A DNA stretch of 64,000 bases from Micromonospora echinospora. Lineage in GTDB: Bacteria > Actinomycetota > Actinomycetes > Mycobacteriales > Micromonosporaceae. Below, piece by piece: positions 45,462 to 54,698 of this stretch. The position numbers were made by a program, and so were the translations under genes. The DNA lies in assembly GCF_900091495.1 (NCBI RefSeq), contig NZ_LT607413.1:4789001-4853000 (forward strand), in the 5' to 3' direction. The notes under the pieces are model-generated. The model saw only the letters and a program-made list of their open reading frames with translations, was not told where the DNA came from and did no database searches. The number at the start of each line of letters is the position of its first letter. The first letter of the stretch is position 1.

Positions 45462-45677
45462 ATGACCACCCCCCTCACGCCCCCGGAGGCGGCCGCTCTC
45501 GCCGCCCGTGCCGGGCTGCTGGTCGAGGAAGCCCGGCACGCCGGGCTCGCGGCGGCAACCAACCACATCCACGACGCCGTCAACGTCCTGCGGGAGCTCG
45601 ACTTCGGCGACACACCACCGGCCTTCGTGTACGAGGCCGGCACACGTCAACAGAAGGATGATCATGCAGCTGCCTGA
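45462..45677 (+). CDS. AtzG-like small amidase partner protein
   Basis: A 71-residue protein starting at ATG 45462, seven bases after GGAGG. It has a helical ALAARAGLLVEEARHAGLAA, then NHIHDAVNVLRELDFGDTPP and AFVYEA, the pattern of AtzG/DUF4089 proteins. These form the GatCAB-like small subunit of the AtzE amidase that hydrolyses 1-carboxybiuret in cyanuric acid breakdown. Here it overlaps the start of the amidase gene by 14 bp, so the two are probably subunits of one enzyme. The assignment is by layout and the C-terminal PPAFVYEA; I could not run a profile search. Confidence 0.6.
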   Translation: MTTPLTPPEAAALAARAGLLVEEARHAGLAAATNHIHDAVNVLRELDFGDTPPAFVYEAGTRQQKDDHAAA

Positions 45678-46986
45678 CCTGTCGCTTACCGAACTCGCCG
45701 CGGCGATCCAGGCTCGCGAACTCTCGCCCGTCGAGGTGGTCGACGCTGTGCTGGAGCGCGCCGAGCGCACGGAACCCCAGCTCAACGCGTACTCCGCGAT
45801 CGACGCCGACGGAGCACGCGAGGCGGCGCACGCCGCCGAACGCGCGCTGGCCGCCGGCCGGGACGCTGGCCCGCTCGCCGGCATCCCGGTCGGCATCAAG
45901 GACCTCATCGACATCGAGGGCAGACCCACCGGTGCGGGCTCCGGGGTGCGCGACGGCCACCGCGCCGAGAAGGACAGCGCGGTGGTGTCGAGCCTGCGCG
46001 ACGCTGGGGCGATCATGCTCGGCAAGACCCACACCCACGAGTTCGCCTACGGTCTGATCACGCCGCAGACGCGCAACGCCGTCAACGGCGACAGGGTGGC
46101 CGGCGGATCCAGCGGAGGGTCCGCGGCAGCCGTGGCCGCGGGCAGCGCCACCTTCGCCCTCGGCACCGACACCGGCGGCTCGATCCGCGTCCCGGCCGCC
46201 CTCAACGGCGTGGTGGGCCTCAAGCCCACGTACGACCTCGTGCCCCGCCAGGGCGTCACGTCACTCTCGTGGTCCCTGGACCACGTCGGACCGATCACGC
46301 GTACGGTCGCCGACGCCGCTCTCGCCCTCTCCGCCCTCACCGGTCGCCGCGCCGCGCTGCACACCGATCTGCGCGGAATTCGCGTGGGCGTGCCGCGGAA
46401 CTACTACTTCGACCGGCTCGACCCGCAGGTCGAGAGGGCGGTGCTCGCCGCCGTCGACAAGCTCGCCGCGCTGGGCGCCACCCTCGTCGACGTGGACATC
46501 CCGATGACGCGCTACCTCGTCCCTGCGCAGTCAGTGATCATGCTGGCCGAGGCGAGCGCCTACCACGAGCACACCCTGCGCGCCGCCGCCGACCTGTACG
46601 GCGAGGACGTCCGCGGCCTGCTCGAAGCCGGCGGGCTGCTGGGCGCCGGCGAATACCTGCGCGGCCAGCGTGCCCGCACCCTGGTCCGGGAGGCATGGTC
46701 AGGGCTGTTCACCGAGGTCGACGTCCTCGCCGCTCCGACCGTGCCGGTCACCGCGGTTCCGATCGGGCAGGAGAGCATCGTCTGGCCGAATGGGGAGGTA
46801 GAGAGCGTGACGGACGCGTACGTGCGGCTCTGTGCTCCCGCGAACCTGACCGGTTTTCCGGCTCTGAGCGTTCCGGTTGGCTTCGACGAAGACGCCCTGC
46901 CGATTGGCCTGCAGCTGATCGGAGCACCCTTCACCGAGGACGTCCTGCTGCGCGTCGGTCTGGCCCACGAGGAGGCTACCGGTTAA
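45664..46986 (+). CDS. Amidase-signature hydrolase (AtzE/GatA-like)
   Basis: A 440-residue amidase-signature enzyme. The Ser-cisSer-Lys triad is visible: Lys in [12 protein letters not shown], cis-Ser in [17 protein letters not shown], and nucleophile Ser in [19 protein letters not shown]. The C-terminal [20 protein letters not shown] is typical. It hydrolyses an amide to acid plus amine or ammonia. The initiator ATG 45664 follows AGAAGGA; the long in-frame extension is overlap with the small subunit gene. With AtzG-like, MFS, MBL hydrolase and TetR it forms a coherent degradation or detoxification module. Confidence 0.94.
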   Translation: MQLPDLSLTELAAAIQARELSPVEVVDAVLERAERTEPQLNAYSAIDADGAREAAHAAERALAAGRDAGPLAGIPVGIKDLIDIEGRPTGAGSGVRDGHRAEKDSAVVSSLRDAGAIMLGKTHTHEFAYGLITPQTRNAVNGDRVAGGSSGGSAAAVAAGSATFALGTDTGGSIRVPAALNGVVGLKPTYDLVPRQGVTSLSWSLDHVGPITRTVADAALALSALTGRRAALHTDLRGIRVGVPRNYYFDRLDPQVERAVLAAVDKLAALGATLVDVDIPMTRYLVPAQSVIMLAEASAYHEHTLRAAADLYGEDVRGLLEAGGLLGAGEYLRGQRARTLVREAWSGLFTEVDVLAAPTVPVTAVPIGQESIVWPNGEVESVTDAYVRLCAPANLTGFPALSVPVGFDEDALPIGLQLIGAPFTEDVLLRVGLAHEEATG

Positions 46987-46987
46987 A

Positions 46988-47005
46988 GCGAAACGTTTGC
47001 CTTAG
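46988..47005 (+). promoter_or_regulatory. Third copy of the TetR operator core
   Basis: GCGAAACGTTTGCCTTAG lies 11 bp before the tetR ATG and matches the divergent operator core GCTATCCGTTTGCGTTAG at 12 of 18 positions, nearly all in the right half. This suggests autoregulation by the same repressor. Confidence 0.65.
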
Positions 47006-47015
47006 GCTGGTGACC

Positions 47016-47588
47016 ATGAGCCGCAAGCCCATGGCACGCCCCGGTGGCCGCAGCACCCGCGTCCAGAGGTCGGTACACGACGCGGTGCGCGCCCTGCTGG
47101 CCGAGACCGACCGCGACAACCTGACCGTCCCGATGATCGCCGCTCGGGCCGGTGTCACCCCCTCGACCATCTACCGGCGCTGGGGTGACCTGCAGGAACT
47201 GCTGTCGGACGTGGCCGTCGAACGGCTGCGGCCCGAGGCGGCGCCCGACGACCACGGCTCCTTCACGGAAGATCTCGCCGCCTGGGCCGAGTCCTTCCTC
47301 GACGAGATGTCCTCACCACCAGGGAAGGCCTACATCCGGGACGCACTGATCGGCGATCCCGACGGCACCAACGCCGGGCAGTGCTCCGCCTACGCCGCAG
47401 AGCAGATCAACATCATCCTCGCCCGCGCCACCGAACGGCAGGAACCGACACCTCCCCTGGAGACGGTCATGGACCAACTGGTCGCGCCGATCATGTACCG
47501 CATCCTGTTCCGCCCCGACGGCCTCGGCGAAGCACACCTGCGCACCCTGATCGACCGGGCGACCAACGCCGGCGGTCAAGAGGGGTGA
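47016..47588 (+). CDS. TetR-family repressor of the amidase/MFS module
   Basis: A 190-residue TetR protein. The HTH is HDAVRALLAETDRDNLTVPM, then RAGVTPSTIYRRWGDLQELL; the C-terminal domain ends in HLRTLIDRATNAGGQEG. ATG 47016 follows the operator copy at 46988, 30 bp after the amidase stop. The upstream open frame is an antiparallel overlap with the amidase gene and not coding. It likely binds the mirror-image operator at 45373-45455 and its own promoter, releasing when the amide/lactone substrate or a product is present. Confidence 0.92.
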   Translation: MSRKPMARPGGRSTRVQRSVHDAVRALLAETDRDNLTVPMIAARAGVTPSTIYRRWGDLQELLSDVAVERLRPEAAPDDHGSFTEDLAAWAESFLDEMSSPPGKAYIRDALIGDPDGTNAGQCSAYAAEQINIILARATERQEPTPPLETVMDQLVAPIMYRILFRPDGLGEAHLRTLIDRATNAGGQEG

Positions 47589-47848
47589 AGTGAGGTTGGG
47601 GTAGGGAAACGGCTCAGGTAGTCGCGGGCAAACGACACGGGGATCGGGTCCCGCCAGTACTGGTGTGGCAGGCGGGCGATGCGTTGATCCGATCGCTCAA
47701 TTGCCGTCCGCGATGCAAGTACCTGTTGGCGGCTTGACGGGAGCCGGCTAGCGCCTCGTCTTGGAACGTTGATCGTGTAATCCGTCGATTCTGAGGATCT
47801 GTCGGGCACGCTGTCTCCCAACGGTTCGACCTTGGGAGGTGGTGGCCG

Positions 47849-48940
47849 GTGGGCAGACGGCCGGAGGTGTTCGTCCGGCAGGTGTCGATGGCCGAGGGTC
47901 AGCGGTTGCAGCGGGTCACCCGGACCGCGAAGGACCCGGTGAAGCTGCGGCGGGCGATCGTGGTGCTGATGTCCGCCCAGGGACAGCCCGCTCCCGACAT
48001 CGCTCATCTGCTGAAGGTGACCGAGGACTACGTGCGGGACGTGATCCATGCGTTCAACGAGCGGGGGTTCGACGCGCTGGACCCAAAATGGAGCGGGGGC
48101 GCACCGAGACGGATCGATGAGCAGACCCGTGACTGGATCTGTGTCATCGCCCGGTGCGACCCCCGTTTCCTCGGCCGGCCGTTCTCCTGCTGGTCGCTTG
48201 CCAAGCTGCGGGACTACCTGATCGACGCCGGCTACGTCACGACGGTCAGCGTCGAGACCGTGCGCCGTGTCCTGCACGAACGTGGAGTGTCCTGGCAGGC
48301 CACCAAGACGTGGAAGGCCAGCACCGACCCGGACTTCACGGCGAAGACGCGCCGGATCCTCGACCTCTACGACCACCCGCCTGTCGACGGCAGGGTGATC
48401 TGCGTGGACGAGTTCGGACCCCTGAACCTGCAACCCCGACCCGGCCGCGGGTGGCGACCCGCCGGACAACCGGTGCGACTACGGGCCACCTACCGGCGTG
48501 ACCAGGGCGTGCGGCACATGATCGCCGCCCTCGACCTGGCCACCGGACGCCTGCACTACCGGATCCGTGACCGGAAACGCTGGCGCGAGTTCCTCAGCTT
48601 CCTCAAGACCCTGCGCCACCGCTGGCCCGACCAGCACCTCTACCTGATCCTGGACAACTTCTCCCCACACAAGCACCCCGAGGTCCGAGCCTGCTGCGCC
48701 GCCAACCAGGTCGACCTGGTGTTCCTGCCGACCTACGCGTCCTGGCTGAACTGGATCGAGGCCGAGTTCGCCGCCGTGCGCTACTTCGCCCTCAACGGCA
48801 CCGACCACCGCACCCACCCGGAGCAGGACGCCGCCATCGGCGCCTACATCCGATGGCGCAACCAACACGCCCGACCGAAAACCGGGTTCGCGATCAACTC
48901 CAAGATCCGCCGCTTGGATTACCCGTTCAAGGCTGCGTGA
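47849..48940 (+). mobile_element. IS630-family transposase (single frame)
   Basis: A 363-residue DDE transposase with an N-terminal HTH (PDIAHLLKVTEDYVRDVIHA), a Mu/IS630 linker, and the triad VICVDEFGPLNLQPRPGRGW (Asp), LYLILDNFSPHKHPEV (Asp), and LNWIEAEFAAVRYFAL (Glu). It starts with GTG after GGGAGG. The frame is intact, so the element may be active. I could not fix its terminal repeats. Its right side directly abuts a truncated alpha/beta hydrolase, consistent with insertion into that gene. It differs from the IS630 element at 54685. Confidence 0.92.
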
Positions 48941-48949
48941 CGAGGCACT

Positions 48950-49348
48950 TGTACGTCCTCGACCTGTTCACTCTGGACGCCACCCGTGCCCAGTACGAGG
49001 GCGCTACCGCCGAAACCGAACTGATCGCCCCCGAGGGCTGGCTGCTCGACCAGCACTTTCTCGACCAGTCCGGCCGCAAGCACGCGCAGCGCGTGCTTGC
49101 CTACGACTACAGGAGCAACATCGCCGCCTACCCCGACTGGCAGGCGTGGCTGCGCAAGCACAGGCCGCCGACTCTGATCACCTGGGGCAGCCGCGACCCG
49201 TTCTTCCCCGAACCCGGCGCGCTTGCCTACCTTTCCGACCTGCCGGACGCCGAACTTCACCTGTTCGACACCGGTCACTTCGCCCTGGAGGACCACTTGC
49301 CGAAATCGCCCCGCTGATTGCCAACTTCCTCACCCGCACCTGGGCCTG
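48950..49348 (+). pseudogene. Alpha/beta hydrolase C-terminal remnant
   Basis: The remaining 130 codons carry the lid and C-terminal part of an epoxide-hydrolase-like alpha/beta hydrolase: GWLLDQHFLDQSGRKHAQRV, TLITWGSRDPFFPEPG with the catalytic acid, and LFDTGHFALEDH with the catalytic His. The nucleophile-elbow half is missing upstream where the IS630 element lies. Near 49295 one base is lost (LPKSPR instead of L-A-E-I-A-P), and the true end IANFLTRTWA is in the next frame. No N-terminal half was found left of the IS, so a deletion accompanied the insertion. Confidence 0.85.
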
Positions 49349-49438
49349 ACTGGCCCGTTTGCACTCGTCGTAGGGGCGTGACCGAGATGCGCGCCAAAGG
49401 GGCAACGGGATGATCTTGAAGCTCTGATCTGCTCGGAT

Positions 49439-50456
49439 TTACGTGCGGTGCCGTGCAGCGGGGTCGCGTTCGGCGACGTGCCGGGCGATCGAGTCGATGC
49501 CGGGACGGGCGTACCGCTCCAGGGAGCGGACGGACGCGTGGCGGGAGCGGGCCAGCAGCATCGGGGTGGAGGTGCCGTCCTCCGCGTCGTGTGTCAGGGC
49601 ACTGTGGCGGAGCCGGTGAAGCGTCCAGCCGTCCAGGTCCTCGATGTCGTCGGGTGAGGCGAGGGAGCTGGCCAGCAGCCGGGTGCTCTCCTCGAAGATC
49701 TCCTCAGCGCGGCGGTAGGAGAGGCGGGCCCGGCCGGTCTCCGGGCACACGTCGAGCGTCAGTGTTCTGGCCGGAGCCTTGGGTCGGTGAGGAACAGCGG
49801 GCCGCGGGTACGGCGGGCGATGAGGCGGGGCAAAAGCCGGGCGGTCCCGGACTGCCAGTGAATCCACTCGGTCGCCCCGCCCTTGGCCGTGATCTTCCCC
49901 GCTTGTCCTGCGGGTACAGGTCTTCCACGTTCAGGCACAGCACCTCGTCGGCCCGCGCGGCGGACTCGTAGAGCATCTTCCACTGTGTTTTTTCCCGCAG
50001 CGCGGCGTCGAAGCGCCACAGGGCAGCGATCTGGTTCTCCGCGAGAGCCTTGGTGCGGGCCGGCGGCGCCGGCCTCCGCTCGATGCTGATCGTCGGATCG
50101 CTCTCGATCCAGCCCTGGCTCTGCCACCAGCCGATCGCCTGGCGCGCGATGGACAGCTCCCGGTTGACGGTGTCGGCGTCCATCGCGTCAGCCCGCGCCG
50201 CCGCCAGCTCGGCCAAGACCTCCGGCAGTGCCGGGTCGTCGATCCCGGCGACGGGGAAGACTGGCGGCTTCGCGCCCCGGCGGCCGGGTCCGGTCGGCGC
50301 CGGTTCACCGGTGAGCATCCATCCCCACGTCGTCAACGAGATCCGGTAGATACGCGCGGAGGACTTCGCGATGCCCGCGCCGGTGAGGTAGCGCTCAACC
50401 GCCGCGGTGTATGACGCGGGCGGGTCGGACAGAGGTACGACCCGAGCGCGCGGCAA
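49439..50456 (-). pseudogene. Tyrosine recombinase/integrase with two frameshifts
   Basis: Frame one (from 50456) has the SAM-like DNA-binding domain (AVERYLTGAGIAKSSARIYR) and the first catalytic Arg in ESAARADEVLCLNVEDLYP. The middle frame gives KAGKITAKGGATEWIHWQSG and GPLFLTDPRLRP. The last frame (49867-49439) has the H-x-x-R box LHRLRHSALTHD, RSRHASVRSLERY and the nucleophile Tyr in ERYARPG. Joined, they form a complete phage-type or integrative-element recombinase. Two breaks make it inactive unless they are sequencing errors. No attachment site or tRNA is visible beside it. Confidence 0.88.
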
Positions 50457-50486
50457 CCGAAGTGCGCCCCCGCTCCCGAGCTGCCG

Positions 50487-50815
50487 TGATGATGACCCGC
50501 TGGTGGGGAACGGCCTTCGTTGAAGTGGCGGGCACCGCGATGGCGCGTGATCTGGGGCTGGACGAGGTCGTGGACCGCTTCACGCTGAACGGCGAGGAGA
50601 CCGGCTGGCTCCGCAACAAGACCGGCGTCACCCGGCTCGGCTTCACGGTTCAGCTGAAGTTCCTGCTCTGGCGCGGCCGGTTCCCGAGGATGCGGCTGGA
50701 TCTGCCTACTGACGCGGTCGAGCGCGTCGCCCGCCAGGTGGGCGTCGCTGCCGGCGAGCTGACGGCGTACGACTTCACTTCCCGGACCGCCCAGCGCCAT
50801 CGCACCCCGCAGTGA
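50487..50815 (+). pseudogene. Tn3-family transposase N-terminal fragment (DUF4158)
   Basis: About 105 codons match the N-terminal DUF4158 region of Tn3-type transposases: TGWLRNKTGVTRLGFTVQLK, WRGRFPRMRLDLPTDAVERV, ARQVGVAAGELTAYDF and RTAQRHR. The full protein has about 1000 residues; it ends here at a stop, and no catalytic region follows. The C-terminal end of a Tn3 transposase is found in opposite orientation at 53909-54208, so an inversion or two separate elements must be invoked. Confidence 0.82.
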
Positions 50816-51319
50816 TCACGGTAGGGACTCCGCCGCAGTAGGTCCGGCATTTACTGCGGCATCTCTCACCGCAGCCCTGAGCGTCAAGCGGTGCTACACG
50901 CCACCTGGCCGTAGCTATACGAGAACAGGGCCAGAACGGAAGGCGCCTGCCGGTACTCGGCAACGGCGAGACGGGGCCGCACCCTGCGCCCGTAGCCAGC
51001 GCATTTGTCCCGGGCCTCGGACGAGCAGCACACGGCGTCTTACCGATCGACACCGAGCTGCTGCCCGAAGCCATCGACATCCAGCACGGGCAGTGCCTCC
51101 CGAACTGCCCAAGAAGCGCTGCTTCTCGTCATCGACAGAGCCACCGGCTCGCCGAATGGGGTCGCGGTCAACGACAGCAGCCGCCACGGGACCGTGACCC
51201 AGGTGCCCTCGCGCTGGTCACGCAGCCAGACGAGCCGGATGGCGTAGGCGTTGACCGCCTGGATCGGATGCCACCTCCGCGCGGTAGATGGCATCCGACT
51301 GGCCGGGCGCCGGAACCAG
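50816..51319. other. No recognisable gene; contains one copy of a 44-bp repeat
   Basis: No frame shows family similarity; a minus frame 51040-51294 has coding-like composition but nothing I recognise. The stretch 50889-50932 is 36/44 identical to 53525-53568, the last 18 bases (CTATACGAGAACAGGGCC) being exact. Confidence 0.5.
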
Positions 51320-52039
51320 CTACGCGCTCTGGGGCAGCAGACCGGCGTCGATGACCTCAGCGATAAGGGCGGCGCCGCGGCTGTTCTGGTGGATGTGGTC
51401 GGTCGTGAGCACGAGACCTCGCCGCCGCGAGATCGTGTCGAGGCTGCGACGCAGCACTGCGTGCTGGACGAGGACGCCGACGACCGCTGCGGGCGTCACC
51501 TCCCGGTATGAAATCGGCGGCGGGTCCGCTTGGCGCAGTTCCTCGATCTGGCGTTCGTGAAGCGGAAGGTAGGCCACCTCGTTGGTGGCGGCGACCTCGG
51601 CGATCATCCGGCTGTACGCCTCCGATGCGTGTGCCGCTGCTCCGTCGAGTTGTTGGCCGAGTACCGGTAGCGACAGCAGACCGATCGTCGCGTCGGTCTC
51701 CGCTCGCAGCCGTGCGACGACGGCTCCCAGGCACTGTTGGAACCAGCCGGCCGACGGGCGATCGGGGAGCTGTTTGCGCTTCATGGCCTGCTCGACGGGG
51801 TAGCCGGCAAGGCTCGCTCGGGCGTCGTTGGTCCCGATCAACACGGTGATCACATCGGGTGGGTTCGTGACGACAGCATCGAGGCGCTGCAAGAGGTTGT
51901 AGGCGAAGTCGCCGTTGGCGCCGAAACGGGCAAGCTGCACGTCACCGGGAGGGCGGCGTCGTCCGAGTAGATCCAGGTAGTCGACGCTGAACTGCGCGCG
52001 GGTGAGGCTGTCGCCGAGGCACGCGATGCGTGTCCTCAC
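51320..52039 (-). CDS. SGNH/GDSL-family hydrolase
   Basis: A 239-residue GDSL-type esterase with all four conserved blocks: ACLGDSLTRAQ (nucleophile Ser), FGANGDFAYN (Gly), LIGTNDARAS (Asn) and TTDHIHQNSRG (Asp and His of the triad). Cytoplasmic, as no signal peptide is present. The start is GTG 52039, after GGAGGAAG and overlapping the TGA of the cupin gene, so it was co-translated with it. Members deacetylate sugars or cleave esters and thioesters. With an AraC regulator and a cupin upstream it forms a small leftward unit. Confidence 0.9.
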   Translation of the reverse strand: MRTRIACLGDSLTRAQFSVDYLDLLGRRRPPGDVQLARFGANGDFAYNLLQRLDAVVTNPPDVITVLIGTNDARASLAGYPVEQAMKRKQLPDRPSAGWFQQCLGAVVARLRAETDATIGLLSLPVLGQQLDGAAAHASEAYSRMIAEVAATNEVAYLPLHERQIEELRQADPPPISYREVTPAAVVGVLVQHAVLRRSLDTISRRRGLVLTTDHIHQNSRGAALIAEVIDAGLLPQSA

Positions 52040-52502
52040 GGCGCTTCCTCCGGGCTGGGCGTGCCGACGCATTCGGTCGGGCGGGTGTCGGTCCGAGGAC
52101 GGTGGTCGGTGCCGAGGGTCGCAGTGATGGCCAGGATGGACGTCGGCCCCTCCATGTCAACCACGTGCCATACCCCGGCCGGGTTGATGGTGGCCTCGCC
52201 CGGCCCGAGCAGAACGCGGTCGGGCAGCCCGTCCACGTCGCGGGTGACCGTCACGGACCCGCTGAGGCAAACGACCAGTTCGTCGCCTGCTGGGTCTCCC
52301 AATGGTCGCCGAGCCCGTCGCCGTCGAAGATCATCACCATCCGGCCCTTGGCGCCGTCTGCCGCGACTGCGGCGCTGTAGGCCTGGAGCACCTCCGGGTC
52401 CCAGGTGAAGCCCTCGACGGGTTTCGCTCTCGATCCCAGTCCGAGGTGCACGGGGGTGGTCCGCAGGTCCATGGCATTGCGTTCGTGGTTGACGAGTCTC
52501 AT
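52036..52502 (-). pseudogene. Cupin-domain protein gene, frameshifted
   Basis: The first frame from ATG 52502 gives LGLGSRAKPVEGFTWDPEVL, then VMIFDGDGLGDHWE. The cupin barrel then continues in another frame as PAGDELVVCLSGSVTVTRDV, DRVLLGPGEATINPAGVWHV and GPTSILAITATLGTDHRPR. One base is missing near 52300. Joined, it is a 155-residue cupin of the kind used as small-molecule sensors or isomerases; the metal His of the first motif would be HWE. It is either inactivated or a sequencing error; the downstream SGNH gene is intact. Confidence 0.8.
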
Positions 52503-52584
52503 GCCGACGATCGTCCACGCCAGCGATCGGGCGGTCTTGAAGAAAAGGGAAGAGAAGCCGACGCGACGGGCAGACGGTTGGCGG

Positions 52585-53421
52585 CTACCCGGCTCCGAGG
52601 AGGGCTTCGCTGCGACGCCAGGCCGTCGGCGATCGGCCCGTGAACTCGCGCCAGTCCCGCACGAGATGGGCCTGGTCGGCATAGCCAGAGACGGTTGCCA
52701 CATCGCCCCACGGGAGCGGGTCCTGCGCCGACGCCAGTTCGTGCGCGTGCTCGAAGCGCAAGACTCGGGCGAAGGTCTTCGGCGACAGGCCCACCTCACC
52801 GCGAAACCGCTCGGTGAGGTACCGACGGCTCCAGCCGAGTTCCGCGGCGACCGGACCAACCTGGACGCAACCCCGCGCGGCGACGAGGCGGCGCCATGCC
52901 TCGGCTACCTCGGGGCGCACCCAGCGCACATGGTCGCCGCAGGCGCCACGGCCGACAGCTCGGAGGAGCAATTCGTCCAGCGCGGTGAACCGCGCCGCCC
53001 ATGTTGTCGCCGATCGGAGCCGGTCGACCAGCTCGACGGCAAGCGCTCCGAGAAGCTCGTCAAGTGGGACCAGTCGGTGGGCGAGTTCGGCGGCGGGCAT
53101 GCCGTAGATGGCCCGGGCCCCGAGCGGTGTCAGCGATACCTGAACACCTTGCTGGCGTCCGTCGTGGTGAATCGCGACGGACCGGCACATCAGACCGCCG
53201 GCCACGCTGCCGAATCGGGTGGCCGGCGACCCGTCGTCAACGCCCGCCGCCACCTCCAAAGGATCTGACAGGCTGATCACCGCAGTGAGCGCGCGGCTCG
53301 GCGGGCCGCAGTGCACCCCCGTCGGGAGCCCGCGGAGGTCGAAGCCGACATACGAGTCGACGTACTCCCGCAAGGCGGGCGCCGGACGTGCACCGATCCC
53401 GGTGGCCGTGTGGTCCTCCAT
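52585..53421 (-). CDS. AraC-family regulator
   Basis: About 278 residues. The C-terminal AraC HTH pair is clear: VGPVAAELGWSRRYLTERFR, VGLSPKTFARVLRFEHAHEL, DVATVSGYADQAHLVRDWRE and FTGRSPTAWR. The N-terminal domain (ALREYVDSYVGFDLRGLPTG, CGPPSRALTAVISL) belongs to the DUF6597/AraC-binding type frequent in actinobacteria. ATG 53421 (MEDHTATG) is preferred to the codon at 53478, where no family sequence is seen. It is upstream and co-directional with the cupin/SGNH pair and likely regulates them. Confidence 0.9.
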   Translation of the reverse strand: MEDHTATGIGARPAPALREYVDSYVGFDLRGLPTGVHCGPPSRALTAVISLSDPLEVAAGVDDGSPATRFGSVAGGLMCRSVAIHHDGRQQGVQVSLTPLGARAIYGMPAAELAHRLVPLDELLGALAVELVDRLRSATTWAARFTALDELLLRAVGRGACGDHVRWVRPEVAEAWRRLVAARGCVQVGPVAAELGWSRRYLTERFRGEVGLSPKTFARVLRFEHAHELASAQDPLPWGDVATVSGYADQAHLVRDWREFTGRSPTAWRRSEALLGAG

Positions 53422-53547
53422 TTTCGTCAGTGTACGAGCCGCCCAGTGCAGGAAGATCACCATCCAAGGACTGATCACCGCCGTTTGCGGCTGGTAACGC
53501 GATTCTTACCAGCACTCCGTCACGCAGCGCTACATGTCCGTTGGCCG

Positions 53548-53805
53548 TACCTATACGAGAACAGGGCCGAGGAGTGCGCCACCGCCGCGGCCAAGTCCCC
53601 GGGAGCCGCCGCGCTGATCGCGGACGGCAACGGCGAGTACCGCGGGACCTACCGGCGCATCCTCGACGCCGGCCACCCCGTCCTGACCGCCCCCGACACC
53701 GACCCGAGCACCGTCGCCGAGCAGCTGCGTGCCAAGCTGGACCAGGCCCACGAGCACCGCCAGCGCCAGGCCGGACAGACGCTCAGCCTGGCCGCCGGTG
53801 CCTGA
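53548..53805 (+). pseudogene. Unrecognised gene fragment with strong coding bias
   Basis: The frame encodes YLYENRAEECATAAAKSPGA, AALIADGNGEYRGTYRRILD, HPVLTAPDTDPSTVAEQLRA and a charged helix ending AGQTLSLAAGA. Third-position GC is very high and the hairpin at 53825 follows the stop, so it is the genuine 3' end of a gene whose 5' part was lost. I do not recognise the family. Its first bases are part of the 44-bp repeat shared with 50889-50932. Confidence 0.55.
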
Positions 53806-53824
53806 CCTCGCACAGCATTAACGA

Positions 53825-53868
53825 GAAGCGGCGCCCGAAGCCATAGGGGTGGCTTCGGGCGCCGCTTC
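53825..53868. terminator. 18-bp perfect-stem hairpin
   Basis: The arms at 53825-53842 and 53851-53868 are exact complements around an 8-base loop. It lies 20 bp after the stop of the fragment ending at 53805 and 40 bp from the end of the leftward Tn3 fragment, so it can serve both directions. Confidence 0.85.
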
Positions 53869-53908
53869 GACTGCAGGCCCCGTGCTCACACGAGGAGGCT
53901 CGCGGTCG

Positions 53909-54208
53909 TCAAGCGGCCTGACCGAGTCCGGCGGCGGTCAGGTCCTGTTCGCGCAGCGGTGTGAAGTCGACGTCGAGTTTCCGGTCGTACGCGTCGGGCT
54001 GGATGCCGAGTTCGTGGGTGCTGTACTCGCCGAACCGGTTGATGTGCTCGGTCAGGTACGGCGAGATGTGCGCCAGGTCTTCCGGGTCGATCACCCATCC
54101 CTCCTCCAGCGGCTGCCGCACGATCTCCGCGATGTCCAGGGCGTTGTCGAAGATCATCGCGTTCGTGAGCAGCGCGTTAAACTTCACCGGGCGGGCCTGT
54201 GGATCTAA
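53909..54208 (-). pseudogene. Tn3-family transposase C-terminal fragment
   Basis: The last 99 codons of a Tn3-type transposase: ARPVKFNALLTNAMIFDNAL, DIAEIVRQPLEEGWVIDPED, ISPYLTEHINRFGEYSTHEL and FTPLREQDLTAAGLGQAA. The upstream part is cut by the ISL3-type sequence beginning near 54210. In many actinobacterial Tn3 elements the sequence ends exactly this way, so the transposon terminus should lie shortly to the left, where I could not verify an inverted repeat. Confidence 0.88.
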
Positions 54209-54209
54209 C

Positions 54210-54684
54210 GGCTCTGTCTCACATTCGGTGGTGACGGAGGGTGGCGAGGCGTCGTTACCTCCTGTGTGGAGGACGTCAACAAGCTTGTACAGGTGGTGTT
54301 CTCGGGGCTGTTCCCGCTGGTCGTCGAGGACGTGATCGACGAGGGTGGGGGGATCGTGGTGCGGGCCCGGACGCCGCAGGACACGGCGGTCTGCCCGATG
54401 TGCGGGGCCTCGTCGGGACGGGTGCACGGCTATCACTGGCGGGCGGTGGCCGACGTTCCGGTCGACGGGCGTCGGGTGGTGGTCCGTGTGCGGGTGCGAC
54501 GGCTGGTGTGCCCCACGCGCGGCTGCCGCCACACCTTCCGCGAACAGGTGCCCGGGGTGCTGGAGCGATACCAACGCCGCACGGCCCGTCTGTCTCGGCA
54601 GGTCAAAGCCGTGGTCAAGGAGTTGGCAGTTCGACACCCGCGACACCGCGTCGAACAATCCGGTGCCGGACTCGGTGGCGACTA
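54210..54684 (+). pseudogene. ISL3-family element 5' part, cut by an IS630
   Basis: The ISL3 end appears to begin with GGCTCTGTCTCACATT at 54210. The coding part (54266 onward) has LVQVVFSGLFPLVVEDVID, the zinc-finger cysteines CPMCGASSGRVHGY and LVCPTRGCRHTFREQVPGVL, then YQRRTARLSRQVKAVVKEL. It loses frame near 54640 and stops at the IS630 end (54685). The catalytic DDE part is missing on the other side of the IS630, so sequence was deleted there. It is itself inserted in the Tn3 transposase remnant. Confidence 0.85.
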
Positions 54685-54698
54685 CAGATCTTGAAAGG

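Noticed and set aside
46269..47015. In-frame extension of the TetR gene by 249 codons
   Set aside because: It overlaps the amidase gene in a different frame and has low-complexity Arg-rich sequence; TetR similarity begins at 47016.
47576..47760. Minus-strand tail reading RIARLPHQYWRDPIPVS
   Set aside because: It looks partly coding, but I recognise no family and the rest of the frame is antisense to the IS630 transposase. It may be a small remnant beside the IS; not enough to annotate.
51040..51294. Minus frame with RLVWLRDQREGTWVTVPWR
   Set aside because: Composition is plausible, but there is no start context or known family; possibly a fragment.
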